A program made the translations under genes and the position numbers. Positions 41,726-49,214 of a DNA stretch of 64,000 bases are shown piece after piece (position 1 is the stretch's first letter; every line of letters begins with the position of its first letter). Origin of the DNA: Bacillota bacterium (lineage in GTDB: Bacteria > Bacillota > Clostridia > Lachnospirales > Lachnospiraceae); assembly GCA_023436065.1 (NCBI GenBank), contig JAEZKU010000024.1, positions 310,001 to 374,000 on the forward strand. The letters run 5' to 3'. A model generated the notes under the pieces. The model was not told where the DNA came from and did no database searches. It saw only the letters and a program-made list of their open reading frames with translations.

Positions 41726-42115
41726 ATGAAGTATAAAGCACCGGGAAAATGTCCCGTATGCGGTGAAAAGCTTACAATTACAAAGCTCGGCTGCCCAAAA
41801 TGCTCCACTGCGATTGAAGGTAATTTCCAGCCCTGTGAGTTCTGTCGATTACCGGAGGAGGAACTTGAGTTCATCAAAGTGTTCATAAGATGCCGCGGCA
41901 GCATCAAGGATGTTGAGAAAGAGCTGGGCATCTCCTATCCCACGGTACGTGGCAAACTGGATTCGGTCATACGGGGTCTGGGTTTCGAAGTCGTCACAAA
42001 GGAAATGCAAAAGGACAGCGAGGAAAAAGCCGCCGCAAAAAATGAAATACTGGATCAATTATCCAAAGGTGAAATCTCACCGAAGGAAGCAACGGAGAAG
42101 TTGAAAAATCTATAA
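41726..42115 (+). CDS. DUF2089 domain protein, putative regulator
   Basis: This 129-aa protein has an N-terminal zinc-ribbon (CPVCGEKL, CPKC) and a further cysteine pair (CEFC). A helix-turn-helix-like region (IKDVEKELGISYPTVRGKL) is typical of DUF2089, and a short SHOCT-like C-terminal helix pair (LDQLSKGEISPKEATEKL) follows. It is probably a DNA-binding regulator of its own operon. GGAGGTTAAC precedes the ATG at 41726, and the same leader spacing recurs before two downstream genes. Confidence 0.8.
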   Translation: MKYKAPGKCPVCGEKLTITKLGCPKCSTAIEGNFQPCEFCRLPEEELEFIKVFIRCRGSIKDVEKELGISYPTVRGKLDSVIRGLGFEVVTKEMQKDSEEKAAAKNEILDQLSKGEISPKEATEKLKNL

Positions 42116-42142
42116 TGATATGTTTAATAGGGAGGTTAACAC

Positions 42143-42586
42143 ATGAACGAACAACAAAGAATTCTTGAAATGATTGAAAAAGGACAGATTACTGCCGCTG
42201 AAGGGATGGAGCTTTTAGATGCCCTGAATGCAAGTAAGGAAGCAGAACAGCCGTCAGGTGAAACAGCCTTGATCAATACAAAACGTAATTATAAGTATTT
42301 GAAGATCAAGGTCACCTCGGATAATAAAAGTGTAAATGTAAATGTCAATGTTCCAATCCGCCTTCTTACTACCATCGGTGAGGTAGCGGATAAGATGAGC
42401 AAGGTAATTCCACCTGATGCAAGAAGGGAAATGGAGTCCAAGGGAATAGATATCACGAGTATTGATTTTGCAAAAATCATAGAGGAGGTCCTAAACGGTA
42501 CATTGGATGACCCCACTATCGTGGATGTGGAGGCATGGGATGAGAGCCATAATGCTATGATTAAGGTAAAAATCTATGTGGAATAA
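42143..42586 (+). CDS. SHOCT-like / YvlB-type protein
   Basis: This 147-aa protein has an N-terminal SHOCT-like helix pair (RILEMIEKGQITAAEGMELLDAL). A beta-rich region (YLKIKVTSDNKSVNVNVNV) and a helix-strand end (IVDVEAWDESHNAMIKVKI) follow. It resembles the first part of B. subtilis YvlB, a protein of the cell-envelope stress yvlABCD operon, but lacks its long beta domain. Its position between DUF2089 and a YvlD homologue supports this. Confidence 0.68.
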   Translation: MNEQQRILEMIEKGQITAAEGMELLDALNASKEAEQPSGETALINTKRNYKYLKIKVTSDNKSVNVNVNVPIRLLTTIGEVADKMSKVIPPDARREMESKGIDITSIDFAKIIEEVLNGTLDDPTIVDVEAWDESHNAMIKVKIYVE

Positions 42587-42887
42587 TAAATTTCGTGTTT
42601 TATGGGTTAAAATTCATATAACTGAGAACAGACATATCTACTTAAACCTTCCGATTTCCCTCTATGCTTTCGTAGAATTAACGGAATGTGTTATGGATCT
42701 ACTGACACTTGCCTGCTTCTTTACTCCAAAGGATTGGCGCCCCTCTCCTTATTCCGTACCCTTGTATGCGGTAAAGGAATTAATGCAGTCTGTTATTAAA
42801 GTATTTGAGTCCTTAACCTTTGAGGAAGCCTATGATCTTGTCGAGGTTGAGGCTCAGAATGTGAAAGTATCCATCAAAATCAGGTAA
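42576..42887 (+). CDS. Small protein of unknown function in the yvl-like operon
   Basis: This 103-aa protein starts within the end of the previous gene (11-base overlap) with a modest AAGGTA site. The sequence WVKIHITENRHIYLNLPISLYAFVELTECV continues the theme of the preceding protein, since that protein's N-VNVPIRLL segment aligns with NLPISLYA here. The two are therefore probably diverged relatives. No catalytic motif is visible. Confidence 0.65.
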   Translation: MWNNKFRVLWVKIHITENRHIYLNLPISLYAFVELTECVMDLLTLACFFTPKDWRPSPYSVPLYAVKELMQSVIKVFESLTFEEAYDLVEVEAQNVKVSIKIR

Positions 42888-42898
42888 GGGAGGTTAAC

Positions 42899-43246
42899 AT
42901 GGCTAAATTAATCATAAAATATTTTTCGATTATAGCAACAATCTATCTGCTCTCGGTGATCTTCAGCTCCGTCAGCATCAGTAGCACACCTGCTTTACTC
43001 ATACTCGGTCTGGTGCTCTTCCTGGTGAATCTGTTGATTAAGCCGATCCTGTTGTTGCTAACATTACCGCTCAGTATACTGACCTTCGGTCTGTTCAGCT
43101 TCATAGTCAATGCCTGGACCATCATGCTGGCAGATTCCTTAGTATCCGGTGTCAATATGGGTGGTTTTTGGTATTCCCTGCTGGCTGCCTTCCTTATATC
43201 GATATTCCAGCATCTGCTGAAGGATGCGGGAAAGGCGTCCCATTGA
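42899..43246 (+). CDS. yvlD: YvlD-like membrane protein (PF04020, phage holin family 4 superfamily)
   Basis: This 115-aa protein has four hydrophobic helices and the family pattern LFLVNLLIKPILLLLTLPLSILTFGLFSFIVN. Despite the holin label in databases, homologues such as YvlD sit in envelope-stress operons and are not phage lysis proteins. GGAGGTTAAC precedes the ATG. It is the last gene of the operon. Confidence 0.83.
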   Translation: MAKLIIKYFSIIATIYLLSVIFSSVSISSTPALLILGLVLFLVNLLIKPILLLLTLPLSILTFGLFSFIVNAWTIMLADSLVSGVNMGGFWYSLLAAFLISIFQHLLKDAGKASH

Positions 43247-43272
43247 CCATAGTGCAATTTTCTACTTTGTAC

Positions 43273-43301
43273 TTGAATATCCCTGCCTGATGCAATATAC
43301 T
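43273..43301 (+). promoter_or_regulatory. Promoter of the yqeY gene
   Basis: TTGAAT (43273-43278), a 17-bp spacer and TATACT (43296-43301) give a leader of about 100 bases. Confidence 0.55.
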
Positions 43302-43406
43302 GTTTCTTAAGATTTTATCTGTCGGAAAGGGATTATTTGTCCTATCGGATCAGTAAATCCTGTCAGAGTAAAATGTTCATAAGAAATAGGAGGTAGACTT
43401 ATACAA

Positions 43407-43838
43407 ATGGAACAGCTGCAAAAGGATATGGTTACAGCTATGAAGGCCCATGATAAGGTTCGGAAGGATGCCATATCTTCATTAATTTCTGCTGTAAAGA
43501 AAATTGCTATCGATGAGGGCTGCAGGGATAATATTCAGGAGGAATTGGTAACCCGCGCCATTTTAAAAGAACTGAAGGTTGTAAAAGAACAGCTGGAAAC
43601 CTGTCCTCCGGAACGTGCCGAGCTGAAGGCTTCCTACCAGGCAACCTATGATATTATCAAGGAATACGCTCCCGCCATGCTATCTGCGGAAGAGGTTGAG
43701 AAGTTCATTTCAGATAAATATTCTGAACTGGTCGCAACCAAGAACAAAGGAATGATCATGAAGAGTGTCATGGCCGACCTAAAGGGAAAAGCGGACGGCA
43801 AGGTCATCAACGAGGTAGTCGGAAAGCTCTGCAGCTAG
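43407..43838 (+). CDS. yqeY: GatB/YqeY-domain protein
   Basis: This 143-aa helical protein is homologous to the tail domain of GatB. Conserved segments are LQKDMVTAMKAHDKVRKDAI, a central PAMLSAEEVEKFI and the end NEVVGKLCS. Free-standing YqeY is widespread, is thought to contact tRNA, and has no fixed function. A GGAGG is present but 13 bases from the ATG, which is longer than ideal. Confidence 0.88.
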   Translation: MEQLQKDMVTAMKAHDKVRKDAISSLISAVKKIAIDEGCRDNIQEELVTRAILKELKVVKEQLETCPPERAELKASYQATYDIIKEYAPAMLSAEEVEKFISDKYSELVATKNKGMIMKSVMADLKGKADGKVINEVVGKLCS

Positions 43839-43842
43839 ACAG

Positions 43843-43916
43843 AAAGAGGAAGGGCTAGCATTCCCGCAATGCACTCTTTTAACGAGTGTGTGAGGGGATG
43901 TTAGCCCTTCCTCTTT
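43843..43916. terminator. Long bidirectional terminator hairpin
   Basis: AAAGAGGAAGGGCTA (43843-) and its complement (ending 43916) form a long stem. An inner ACTC/GAGT hairpin sits at the tip. It separates convergent yqeY and the DUF3877-DUF6273 gene. Confidence 0.82.
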
Positions 43917-43956
43917 CGTGGCATATATATTAAATGTAACAACTATAGGAGTTGTC

Positions 43957-45576
43957 TTATTCAATACTCATCCATAGCACGGGTCTGACCTTAATATCTT
44001 CACCGGACACATCATACCCGTATTCCATTGCAGAACCATCTACAGACAGAAATGCTGCACTGTCTGGATGATTGCCCGGGGTCCTGAGCCAGCTGTTGCT
44101 ATTCAATTTCGGAAATAATTCTTTATATTTCAATGCTTCTGATATACTCAACAGAAAAACATAATCTTCGGTATTATTCCCGGCATCCGTACTATAGACC
44201 GGATTATCTTCATTGATAATGCTGCTTAACAGAATATTATTTCTTTCTTCCTGTGTAAAAGCCTTTTCCAAATATTCAGAATTCAACCATTGTCGCAGAG
44301 AGCTGCTCTCCCAGGTAACCGGCTCGTATTCTGTATGAAAGGGCCTGGCACGAAGCGCATCCTCTTTCATCAACAGAGCTTTATTCCCGGAGACTTCCAA
44401 CACTCTCCACTCGGAATTGTTCAGCTTAACAGTAGCTCCGGCTTCACTGGTTTTTACCCTTCTCTTTTCCGCCAAGGCATGCTTTTGTGTACTGTCCCTG
44501 TAATTCCCCAGCTCCATATATAGAGTGGAGGCACGCTCATAATTACCCAGACGGTTCCACATTCCCGCTTTATAGTATTTTGCTACAGAAAGATTACTTC
44601 CCAAGATAATAACAGCAGCACCGAGCAGGATGCTTGCAGCCCGCACTACTCTTCTGATAGCGTACCCGTTCTCGATCCTATTGCTTATCGTATCGCATTC
44701 TGCTGCCAAATCATCCGAATCCTTATAACCGCTGATTTTTCTAAATTCCTTCGCGGCAGCTTTATAGTCCTCTGCTTTCTTCGCTTCCTGTCGCTTCTTC
44801 TTTGCATTTTTATAGATCTTCTTCTTGATATCCTTCTTGGTCTGCTTTGCGAGCTGTTTACACTCCTCCGCAAGCTCCTCTGTATCCTTATATCCCGCAA
44901 GTTCCGTCAACTGCTTCGCCGTCTGTTTATACATCTCCACCTTTTCATTGGTCACCCTCATGCAGTTGATGGCATTCATCAGATTGGTAAGACGCTTGTA
45001 ACTACGCTCTTTCTCGGCATCCACAGGTTCCGGTGCTTCCACTATAAATAAGTTTTGGAAATCCTGCTTCAAAAAGCGGTGATAGATTGCATGACCATGC
45101 TCGAATTTTACGCAGTATCGATAATCATCCCCGGTATTCTCGTCAAAATATATCACATGATCAAATTCATCGGACTTGCTTTTTTCACATACCACATGCT
45201 CTGAATATTGCCGAAACACAGTTAACAGCTTCTCCAAATTGCAATCATGCTGTCTGACAGCCTCGATTAAATTAATTAAGAAAGGATTGTCCGGATAGTG
45301 TTCATGTACATAAGCTGCTCCCTCCGGAGGAATCAGAATGCAGAAGCGTTCTTCCTTATGCGTAATCTCCAGCTTGCCTAATCTTGGTTCCACCAATTCG
45401 GCAAAGGCCATCAGTATCTCAGTAAGTTTTACCGGATCACTGATTTCTTCCTCCAGGATATGTGCAAGAGAGCTCATTGGATAATATAATCGTATCGTTT
45501 CCTTCTCGTAACCTAATTTAATCTGCTCCTCCTTAATTGTATCGCAGATTACCTTTTCCAATACTTCGTAGTTCAT
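43957..45576 (-). CDS. DUF3877-DUF6273 fusion protein with a transmembrane helix
   Basis: This 539-aa protein has an N-terminal part (about 1-180) resembling DUF3877 (MNYEVLEKVICDTIKEEQI). A Lys-rich helical region with TPR-like repeats (AGYKDTEELAEECKQ, SGYKDSDDLAAECD) follows, then one membrane helix (AASILLGAAVIILGSNL). Another short repeat (GNYRDST) leads into a C-terminal DUF6273 domain (WRVLEVSGNKALLM, SSLRQWLNSEYL, VRPVLWM), which appears to lie outside the membrane. The function is unknown. It follows the cyclase gene by 21 bases on the same transcript. Confidence 0.72.
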   Translation of the reverse strand: MNYEVLEKVICDTIKEEQIKLGYEKETIRLYYPMSSLAHILEEEISDPVKLTEILMAFAELVEPRLGKLEITHKEERFCILIPPEGAAYVHEHYPDNPFLINLIEAVRQHDCNLEKLLTVFRQYSEHVVCEKSKSDEFDHVIYFDENTGDDYRYCVKFEHGHAIYHRFLKQDFQNLFIVEAPEPVDAEKERSYKRLTNLMNAINCMRVTNEKVEMYKQTAKQLTELAGYKDTEELAEECKQLAKQTKKDIKKKIYKNAKKKRQEAKKAEDYKAAAKEFRKISGYKDSDDLAAECDTISNRIENGYAIRRVVRAASILLGAAVIILGSNLSVAKYYKAGMWNRLGNYERASTLYMELGNYRDSTQKHALAEKRRVKTSEAGATVKLNNSEWRVLEVSGNKALLMKEDALRARPFHTEYEPVTWESSSLRQWLNSEYLEKAFTQEERNNILLSSIINEDNPVYSTDAGNNTEDYVFLLSISEALKYKELFPKLNSNSWLRTPGNHPDSAAFLSVDGSAMEYGYDVSGEDIKVRPVLWMSIE

Positions 45577-45597
45577 GGATGTATCCCTTCTTCTTCC

Positions 45598-46635
45598 CTA
45601 CTTTATCGTCACTTTATTCTTTCCGCTGTGCTTGCTGAGATACATGATCTCATCTGCTTTCTTAATCACCTCGTCCAGTGAAAGTACCTCATTCTGCTTG
45701 ATATACACTCCAAAGCTGGCTGTGGTGGAAATTGATACACCTTCGTTTGTGATGACTGTTGATTCTATTTCCTCCCGGATGCATTCGATTCTCTGCTGAA
45801 GCTTCTCTCTGTTCGTAAAGCTCTGTATAAAGGCAATTATCTCGTCACCACCATATCTGGCAACAATATCACTGTTTCTGGTTGCTTTTTTGATAATCTG
45901 TGCCACAGTCTTTAAAACGACATCTCCCATCGGATGTCCGTATCGATCATTGATGGATTTAAAATTATCCAAATCGACTATGACAATGCTGTAATCCATT
46001 TCCGATAAATTTGTAATCAGATTAAGTGTCTCAAAGAAATATCTTTTATTAAAAATATCCGTCAAACCGTCATGGCTGGCACTCTCTCTTATCTGCTTAT
46101 ATAAGAAGTTATTTTCAATAGCTACGCCTATGTGGTTTCCGATCAGCGATAGGAATATGCCATGATCATCGGTAAAGTAATTAATCTCTCTATGTTGAAT
46201 TAAAAGAAATCCGATCAGTCTGTTATCAATCTTAACAGGAACACCGATGCAAGAGTGAATCTCTTCCTCTCCTTCATTTTTCACAAAAACCGGCTCCGCA
46301 CTATTGATTACAAACCCTTCCTCCCGATACTTCGCAATCAGTTTCTTCTCTGCCTCAATGCACTCCTCCGGAACCGTATGAGCTACCGCTTCATAAAATT
46401 GCTCATCAGTCTTAATGTAGATAGTAGAATTGTTAGCACCGAAGACCCCAATCAGCATGTCATTAATCAGAGGGAAAAGATTCGGATCTTTAATGTACTG
46501 GTTGATGTATTTACTGATTTCGAGCATATTCGTGAACATGTCCAGCTTTTTTTCAAGAAGCATAACCTGTTGCGAAAGTTTATAGATTGTCTGCTCCGTA
46601 AATTCCTGATACTTCTCAAATTTTTCCTTCTCCAT
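45598..46635 (-). CDS. GAF-GGDEF diguanylate cyclase
   Basis: This 345-aa protein has a short coiled coil and a GAF-like sensory domain (about 40-170; CIGVPVKIDNRLIGFLLIQHR). The GGDEF domain has the active-site loop YGGDEIIAF (GGDEI at 262-266) and DLDNFKSINDRYGH at the metal site. It should make c-di-GMP from GTP. The I site (RxxD) is not obvious. The ATG at 46635 lies eight bases after GGAG, and this site is buried in a 16-bp hairpin. Confidence 0.85.
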   Translation of the reverse strand: MEKEKFEKYQEFTEQTIYKLSQQVMLLEKKLDMFTNMLEISKYINQYIKDPNLFPLINDMLIGVFGANNSTIYIKTDEQFYEAVAHTVPEECIEAEKKLIAKYREEGFVINSAEPVFVKNEGEEEIHSCIGVPVKIDNRLIGFLLIQHREINYFTDDHGIFLSLIGNHIGVAIENNFLYKQIRESASHDGLTDIFNKRYFFETLNLITNLSEMDYSIVIVDLDNFKSINDRYGHPMGDVVLKTVAQIIKKATRNSDIVARYGGDEIIAFIQSFTNREKLQQRIECIREEIESTVITNEGVSISTTASFGVYIKQNEVLSLDEVIKKADEIMYLSKHSGKNKVTIK

Positions 46636-46638
46636 GAA

Positions 46639-46693
46639 AAACACTCCTCAAGATGTGGCTTGTTTCTATTCTACCATCATCTTAGGAGTGTTT
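46639..46693 (-). promoter_or_regulatory. Hairpin sequestering the cyclase ribosome-binding site
   Basis: On the minus strand AAACACTCCTAAGATG pairs with CATCTTGAGGAGTGTTT with one bulge, around a 22-base loop. The right arm contains the GAGGAG ribosome-binding site, and TTTTTC then runs into the ATG. It can act as a translational lock or as an attenuating terminator. Confidence 0.65.
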
Positions 46694-46752
46694 CCACTAC
46701 ATAATTATTATATTATTTAATTCTATTATTCACTATATACATAGATAAAACC

Positions 46753-46769
46753 AGGTATTTCCAATACCT
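46753..46769 (-). terminator. Small hairpin, probable terminator of the MBL-fold gene
   Basis: AGGTATT and AATACCT form a perfect 7-bp stem. On the minus strand GGTTTTATC follows. It lies 26 bases after the MBL-fold gene. Confidence 0.55.
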
Positions 46770-46794
46770 ATGTAGTAACCTGCTGTTTCTTTAG

Positions 46795-47445
46795 TCAGAC
46801 AGCAAATTCTTTAGACCAGTTTCTGTTCTGTGCCGGCCCACCATGTCCAAAATATATCATTCTCTCACCCAGATTAGATATTTTCTCGACACTCTCCAGC
46901 ATCTTTTCTTTATTATGAAATATTCTGGGTACGGATGGCTTGAACATATTCATCAGGGCATCTCCTGCCAAAAAGTATTTCCCATCAATATCCAGACCGA
47001 TGGACCCGTTCGTATGTCCTTCCAGCGCCACTACCCTTGCATTGATCCCATAGTCGTTCAGCAGATCTCCGTCTTTCAGAAACAGATCGGGGCGAAAATC
47101 CTCCAATCTTGTTTTCTTAAAACTAAGCTCGGAAAACATCTTAAGTACCCTTCCAAGGGCTCCCCTTGATTTCAACGGCTGAAGCTGATTGTTTCTGGCC
47201 AGCTCGGCATCTGCTTTATGAATTGCTATGGGAGCTTTCAATTTCTCGGATAAATATACTGCATTCTGAATATGATCATTGTGTCCGTGAGTCAGAACGA
47301 TCAGCTTCACACCGGCATCCGCACAAAGTCCGGCGACCTTATCCCTGTACTGTTCAATCCCTGTATCCACTAAAATTGATTGATTGCCGTCCGATACCAG
47401 ATAACAGTTCACCATGCCGCAATCGATTTGCATTATCTTTGTCAT
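46795..47445 (-). CDS. MBL-fold metallo-hydrolase
   Basis: This 216-aa metallo-beta-lactamase-fold enzyme has the metal motif THGHNDH and further ligands in LEGHTNGSIG, FLAGDAL and YFGHGGP. It resembles glyoxalase II-like hydrolases, but the substrate cannot be told. AGGAGG precedes the ATG. It appears to be monocistronic. Confidence 0.85.
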   Translation of the reverse strand: MTKIMQIDCGMVNCYLVSDGNQSILVDTGIEQYRDKVAGLCADAGVKLIVLTHGHNDHIQNAVYLSEKLKAPIAIHKADAELARNNQLQPLKSRGALGRVLKMFSELSFKKTRLEDFRPDLFLKDGDLLNDYGINARVVALEGHTNGSIGLDIDGKYFLAGDALMNMFKPSVPRIFHNKEKMLESVEKISNLGERMIYFGHGGPAQNRNWSKEFAV

Positions 47446-47528
47446 AAGAACCTCCTAATATAAATATACTCCCGGATATTATATTATTGATATCATATAT
47501 CAGTAAATGCCATTTGACAATTTAATCT

Positions 47529-48344
47529 TTACTCACTTTCAGCAATATCCTTCAACTCCCCAAAGGAATAGCCAAGCTCCTCCCATTTGCTTAGCAGATC
47601 ATCCAGTATCTCACTATTGGTTCTTGAAGTACTGTGCAGAAGGACAATAGCACCGGGATGAATCCTCCCCAGAAGCTTAGAATATGCCTGTTCCTTTGAT
47701 GGCTGCTTATCTCTATTCCAATCCACATAGGCCAGACTCCAGAAAAAGGTCTTGTATCCCAGCTGCTTCGCCATCTTCAGATTCTCCACACTATATTGTC
47801 CCTGGGGCGGTCGATAATACTTTGTCATCTTACAACCAGTGGCCTCTTCAAACGCTTTCTCCAGTGATTCTAATTCCTCCCGAAAGGCATCAAAGGAAGA
47901 GATACAACTCATATTCGGATGAGAATAGGTATGGTTGGCTACCGTATGTCCCTCCTCCAGCATTCTGCGAACCAGCTCCGGACATTTCGTAACATAATTG
48001 CCTACCAGAAAGAAGGTAGCATGCACATTATGCTTTTTAAGTGCGTCCAGGATGGCAGGAGTATATCCATTTTCATAGCCTGCATCAAAGGTGAGATAGA
48101 TCACCTTTTGCTTGGTATCTCCTATGTAATAAGCATCAAATTTCTTCATCTCATCTGCCGTGGAATTACCAACAGGAGGCTGCCCCTCACTTGGAAAACC
48201 AAGTCCCCAGTTCTGTGAGGCTGTTTCTTTCACCGTGTTGGCGGCATAGGCATTCCTGAGTATCGCAAGTCCTGCCCCGCAGAAAAATAAAGTTACAAAC
48301 ACCAGACCGAGGATGATACATTTTACTAATTTAATTCTTTGCAT
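47529..48344 (-). CDS. pdaA: PdaA-type delta-lactam polysaccharide deacetylase
   Basis: This 271-aa exported protein has an N-terminal signal/anchor (IILGLVFVTLFFCGAGLAIL). The NodB domain has metal Asp87 in YLTFDAGYENGY, HTVANHTYSHP (the HxxxxH pair) and RPPQGQYS. The stretches NWGLGFPSEGQPPVGN and AYYIGDTKQKVIYL are characteristic of PdaA, which removes acetyl groups from muramic acid during spore-cortex muramic delta-lactam formation. Its presence suggests a sporulating host. GGAG precedes the ATG. Confidence 0.85.
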   Translation of the reverse strand: MQRIKLVKCIILGLVFVTLFFCGAGLAILRNAYAANTVKETASQNWGLGFPSEGQPPVGNSTADEMKKFDAYYIGDTKQKVIYLTFDAGYENGYTPAILDALKKHNVHATFFLVGNYVTKCPELVRRMLEEGHTVANHTYSHPNMSCISSFDAFREELESLEKAFEEATGCKMTKYYRPPQGQYSVENLKMAKQLGYKTFFWSLAYVDWNRDKQPSKEQAYSKLLGRIHPGAIVLLHSTSRTNSEILDDLLSKWEELGYSFGELKDIAESE

Positions 48345-48441
48345 AGAGACTCCATTAGGTATTCTTTAGTACAATATATTGGAGTGAGCATCCCTGCATG
48401 CCATCATTCTTTCCTGCAGCAATCACATGTTTTATCATCGC

Positions 48442-49200
48442 TTATATTCCAAGCTGCTGCATATCCTCCAGAATCAGATTTATTCTGCTTGAGGAATCGG
48501 ATGTTCCATATTTTGAAAGCCTTCGTTCGAAAATAATCTCCCCGTCCTTCATATAAAGGACTCGCTCCGTCCGGGCTGCAATCTTCGCATCATGGGTTAC
48601 TAATAATACTGCAGTTCCCTCGGAATTGATCTCTGTGAACAGCTCCATGATTTCCTGTGCCGAGACAGAATTTAATGCTCCTGTGGGTTCATCTCCGAAG
48701 ATAATCCTCGGCTGGTTCATCAGGGCACGGCATATACCTGCTCTTTGTAGCTGCCCACCGGATACCTTTGTAATATCCCTGTCTGCCAGCTCGAGTATCC
48801 CTGTCCTCTTCATCAAATCCTTTGCCCTATGAAGGTGTCCGGCAGCATTTCTCCGGTCGATCCGCATCGCTGTCAGCAGTATGTTATCGAGAAGATTCAG
48901 ATTCTTAAGCAGACTTGGCTGCTGGAATACAAAGCCCATATCCTTTCTTCTGAGCTCGGACAGCTTAGTATCATCTGCTGCAGTGAGTTCAGCTTCCCCA
49001 AAACGGATGCTTCCGCTATCAACCCGTTCCATGCCGCTGATACAGAAGAGAAGGGTTGATTTTCCTGAACCGGAGGGCCCCATGACTGACACAAACTCTC
49101 CTTCCTCAATGCTTAGACTCACATTTTTTAGTATCTCTCTTTGCTCCCCGTCATCAGAGAAACTTTTATAAATAGACGTTGCATTTAATATCGTATTCAT
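48442..49200 (-). CDS. ABC transporter ATP-binding protein (LolD/BceA type)
   Basis: This 252-aa ATPase has Walker A GPSGSGKST, the Q-loop FVFQQPSLL, the signature VSGGQLQRAGICRAL and Walker B IIFGDEPTGALN. The QRAG variant of the signature and the Gly preceding DEPT are slightly off the usual consensus. The ATG at 49200 follows GGGAGGG, and a longer open frame upstream overlaps the permease and is not used. It pairs with the FtsX-type permease 14 bases upstream. Confidence 0.9.
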   Translation of the reverse strand: MNTILNATSIYKSFSDDGEQREILKNVSLSIEEGEFVSVMGPSGSGKSTLLFCISGMERVDSGSIRFGEAELTAADDTKLSELRRKDMGFVFQQPSLLKNLNLLDNILLTAMRIDRRNAAGHLHRAKDLMKRTGILELADRDITKVSGGQLQRAGICRALMNQPRIIFGDEPTGALNSVSAQEIMELFTEINSEGTAVLLVTHDAKIAARTERVLYMKDGEIIFERRLSKYGTSDSSSRINLILEDMQQLGI

Positions 49201-49214
49201 ATTCTGCTCCCTCC

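Noticed and set aside
42899..43246. Phage lysis holin
   Set aside because: The PF04020 family name is misleading. The operon matches yvl envelope genes and no phage genes are near.
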